DNA of 5,745 nucleotides from an uncultured Eubacteriales bacterium (GTDB taxonomy: Bacteria; Bacillota; Clostridia; Oscillospirales; Acutalibacteraceae): NCBI GenBank assembly GCA_900316925.1, contig ONEU01000002.1:1-5745 (forward strand). The letters run 5' to 3'. The notes under the pieces are model-generated. The model was not told the origin of the DNA. It did no database searches and saw only the letters and a list, made by a program, of their open reading frames with translations. The position numbers were made by a program, and so were the translations under genes. Positions 5,534 to 5,745 of this stretch are shown piece after piece. How positions within the stretch are numbered: the stretch's first letter is position 1; each line of letters opens with the position of its first letter.

Positions 5534-5660
5534 TCTTTCCGGACAATCTATTACCAACGGCGGCAAGCTGCCGCACCCAATACACGTTTCCGTGCGCGCG
5601 GCGCACTACTCAAAGCAAACCCACCAATACAATCCCCGCGTTTAAGGGATTACTTTAGAA
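5534..5660. other. Gene-free flank with three hairpins between cyclophilin and intron ends
   Basis: No gene is supported here. It holds three perfect 6-bp inverted repeats: GCGGCA/TGCCGC (5560-5574, 3-base loop), GTGCGC/GCGCAC (5592-5606, 3-base loop), and AATCCC/GGGATT (5631-5651, 9-base loop). None is followed by a T-run on either strand, so none is a standard terminator, although the first could weakly stop transcription after the cyclophilin gene. Read on the - strand, this stretch is the 3' exon (target-site flank) of the intron ending at 5661. Confidence 0.5.
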
Positions 5661-5703
5661 ATCGAGTAGGAGGCTACCCATTAGTTGAGCAGCCGACCTC
5701 TCA
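5661..5703 (-). mobile_element. Group II intron 3' end: domain VI of the outer intron
   Basis: Read on the - strand from 5703, a leading T is followed by a complete domain VI. GAG (5702-5700) pairs with CTC (5666-5664), and AGG (5699-5697) pairs with CCT (5670-5668). A single unpaired A (5667) sits between CCT and CTC as the branch point. After a small internal loop, GGCTGCTC (5694-5687) pairs with GGGTAGCC (5679-5672), closing a 7-base loop. The 3' end is GAT (5663-5661), putting the A seven bases from the splice site, as expected. The sequence from GAGAGGTCGG to CTACTCGAT resembles, from memory, 3' ends of Firmicutes group II introns, where domain V normally lies just upstream. Here domain V is absent: the 3' end of another intron takes its place. 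Fragment or nested intron; the rest is outside the window. Confidence 0.72.
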
Positions 5704-5745
5704 GTCGAGTAGCCAAGCGGAGTTTCACCGCAAGGCTCTCACAGA
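5704..5745 (-). mobile_element. Group II intron 3' end: domain VI of the inner intron (truncated by window edge)
   Basis: On the - strand the window starts with TC (5745-5744), matching the final bases of a domain V (which typically ends GGTTC), then the TGT joining segment (5743-5741). Domain VI follows: GAG (5740-5738) with CTC (5709-5707), AGCC (5737-5734) with GGCT (5714-5711), a TT/TT internal loop, and GCGG (5731-5728) with CCGC (5720-5717) around the loop TGAAACT. One unpaired A (5710) lies between GGCT and CTC: the branch-point adenosine. The 3' end is GAC (5706-5704), an AY end with the A seven bases back. Domain V, the reverse transcriptase/maturase and the 5' GUGYG end should lie to the right of the window on the - strand. 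Group II introns splice as ribozymes and spread by retrohoming. Subclass cannot be told from this piece. Confidence 0.78.

Noticed and set aside
5600..5606. GTGCGCC on the - strand as a group II intron 5' end
   Set aside because: It is part of a simple GC palindrome downstream of the intron 3' ends, with no domain I-like sequence after it.

Overview
The window reads like a gut-type Clostridia chromosome, most likely Oscillospiraceae/Ruminococcaceae-like. This is inferred from style only: moderately GC-rich coding DNA, strong AGGAGG-type ribosome binding sites, TATAAT/TATCAT promoters, Ser-rich lipoprotein linkers, and a Lys-rich N-terminal membrane anchor on a cyclophilin. No phylogenetic marker gene is present. 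All protein genes are on the + strand; the right edge carries intron RNA sequence on the - strand.

Layout. 1-621 is the 3' end of a Gln/Pro/Asn-rich repeat protein with 30-bp and 60-bp in-frame tandem repeats. 622-829 is a 208-bp gap with a possible promoter and several hairpins. 830-1984 encodes a cytoplasmic protein of repeated beta-strand character (possible beta-propeller). Its stop codon overlaps the start of a small lipoprotein gene (1984-2652), so these two form a coupled operon. A new promoter (-10 at 2701) and a hairpin-bearing leader precede a small coiled-coil/acidic-tail protein (2797-3291), which ends in a clear intrinsic terminator (3318-3349). An extended -10 promoter (3451-3479) then drives a cation diffusion facilitator with an Asn-Asp-Asp-Asp metal site suggesting Mn2+ export (3543-4658). 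Another extended -10 promoter, overlapping the CDF stop codon, drives a membrane-anchored cyclophilin peptidyl-prolyl isomerase (4718-5533).

The most unusual part is the last 85 bases. Read on the - strand, they fold into two consecutive group II intron domain VI hairpins. Each has a bulged branch-point A seven bases from a G-A-Y 3' end. The inner intron ends at 5704 and abuts directly the domain VI of a second intron that ends at 5661. The simplest reading is one group II intron inserted between domains V and VI of another (a nested intron or twintron). The intron bodies lie beyond the window, so this is a prediction to be tested on the adjoining sequence.

The genes do not form one pathway. 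They are short transcription units for envelope-linked or housekeeping functions (metal homeostasis, extracytoplasmic folding, a lipoprotein of unknown role), next to a mobile-intron insertion zone.
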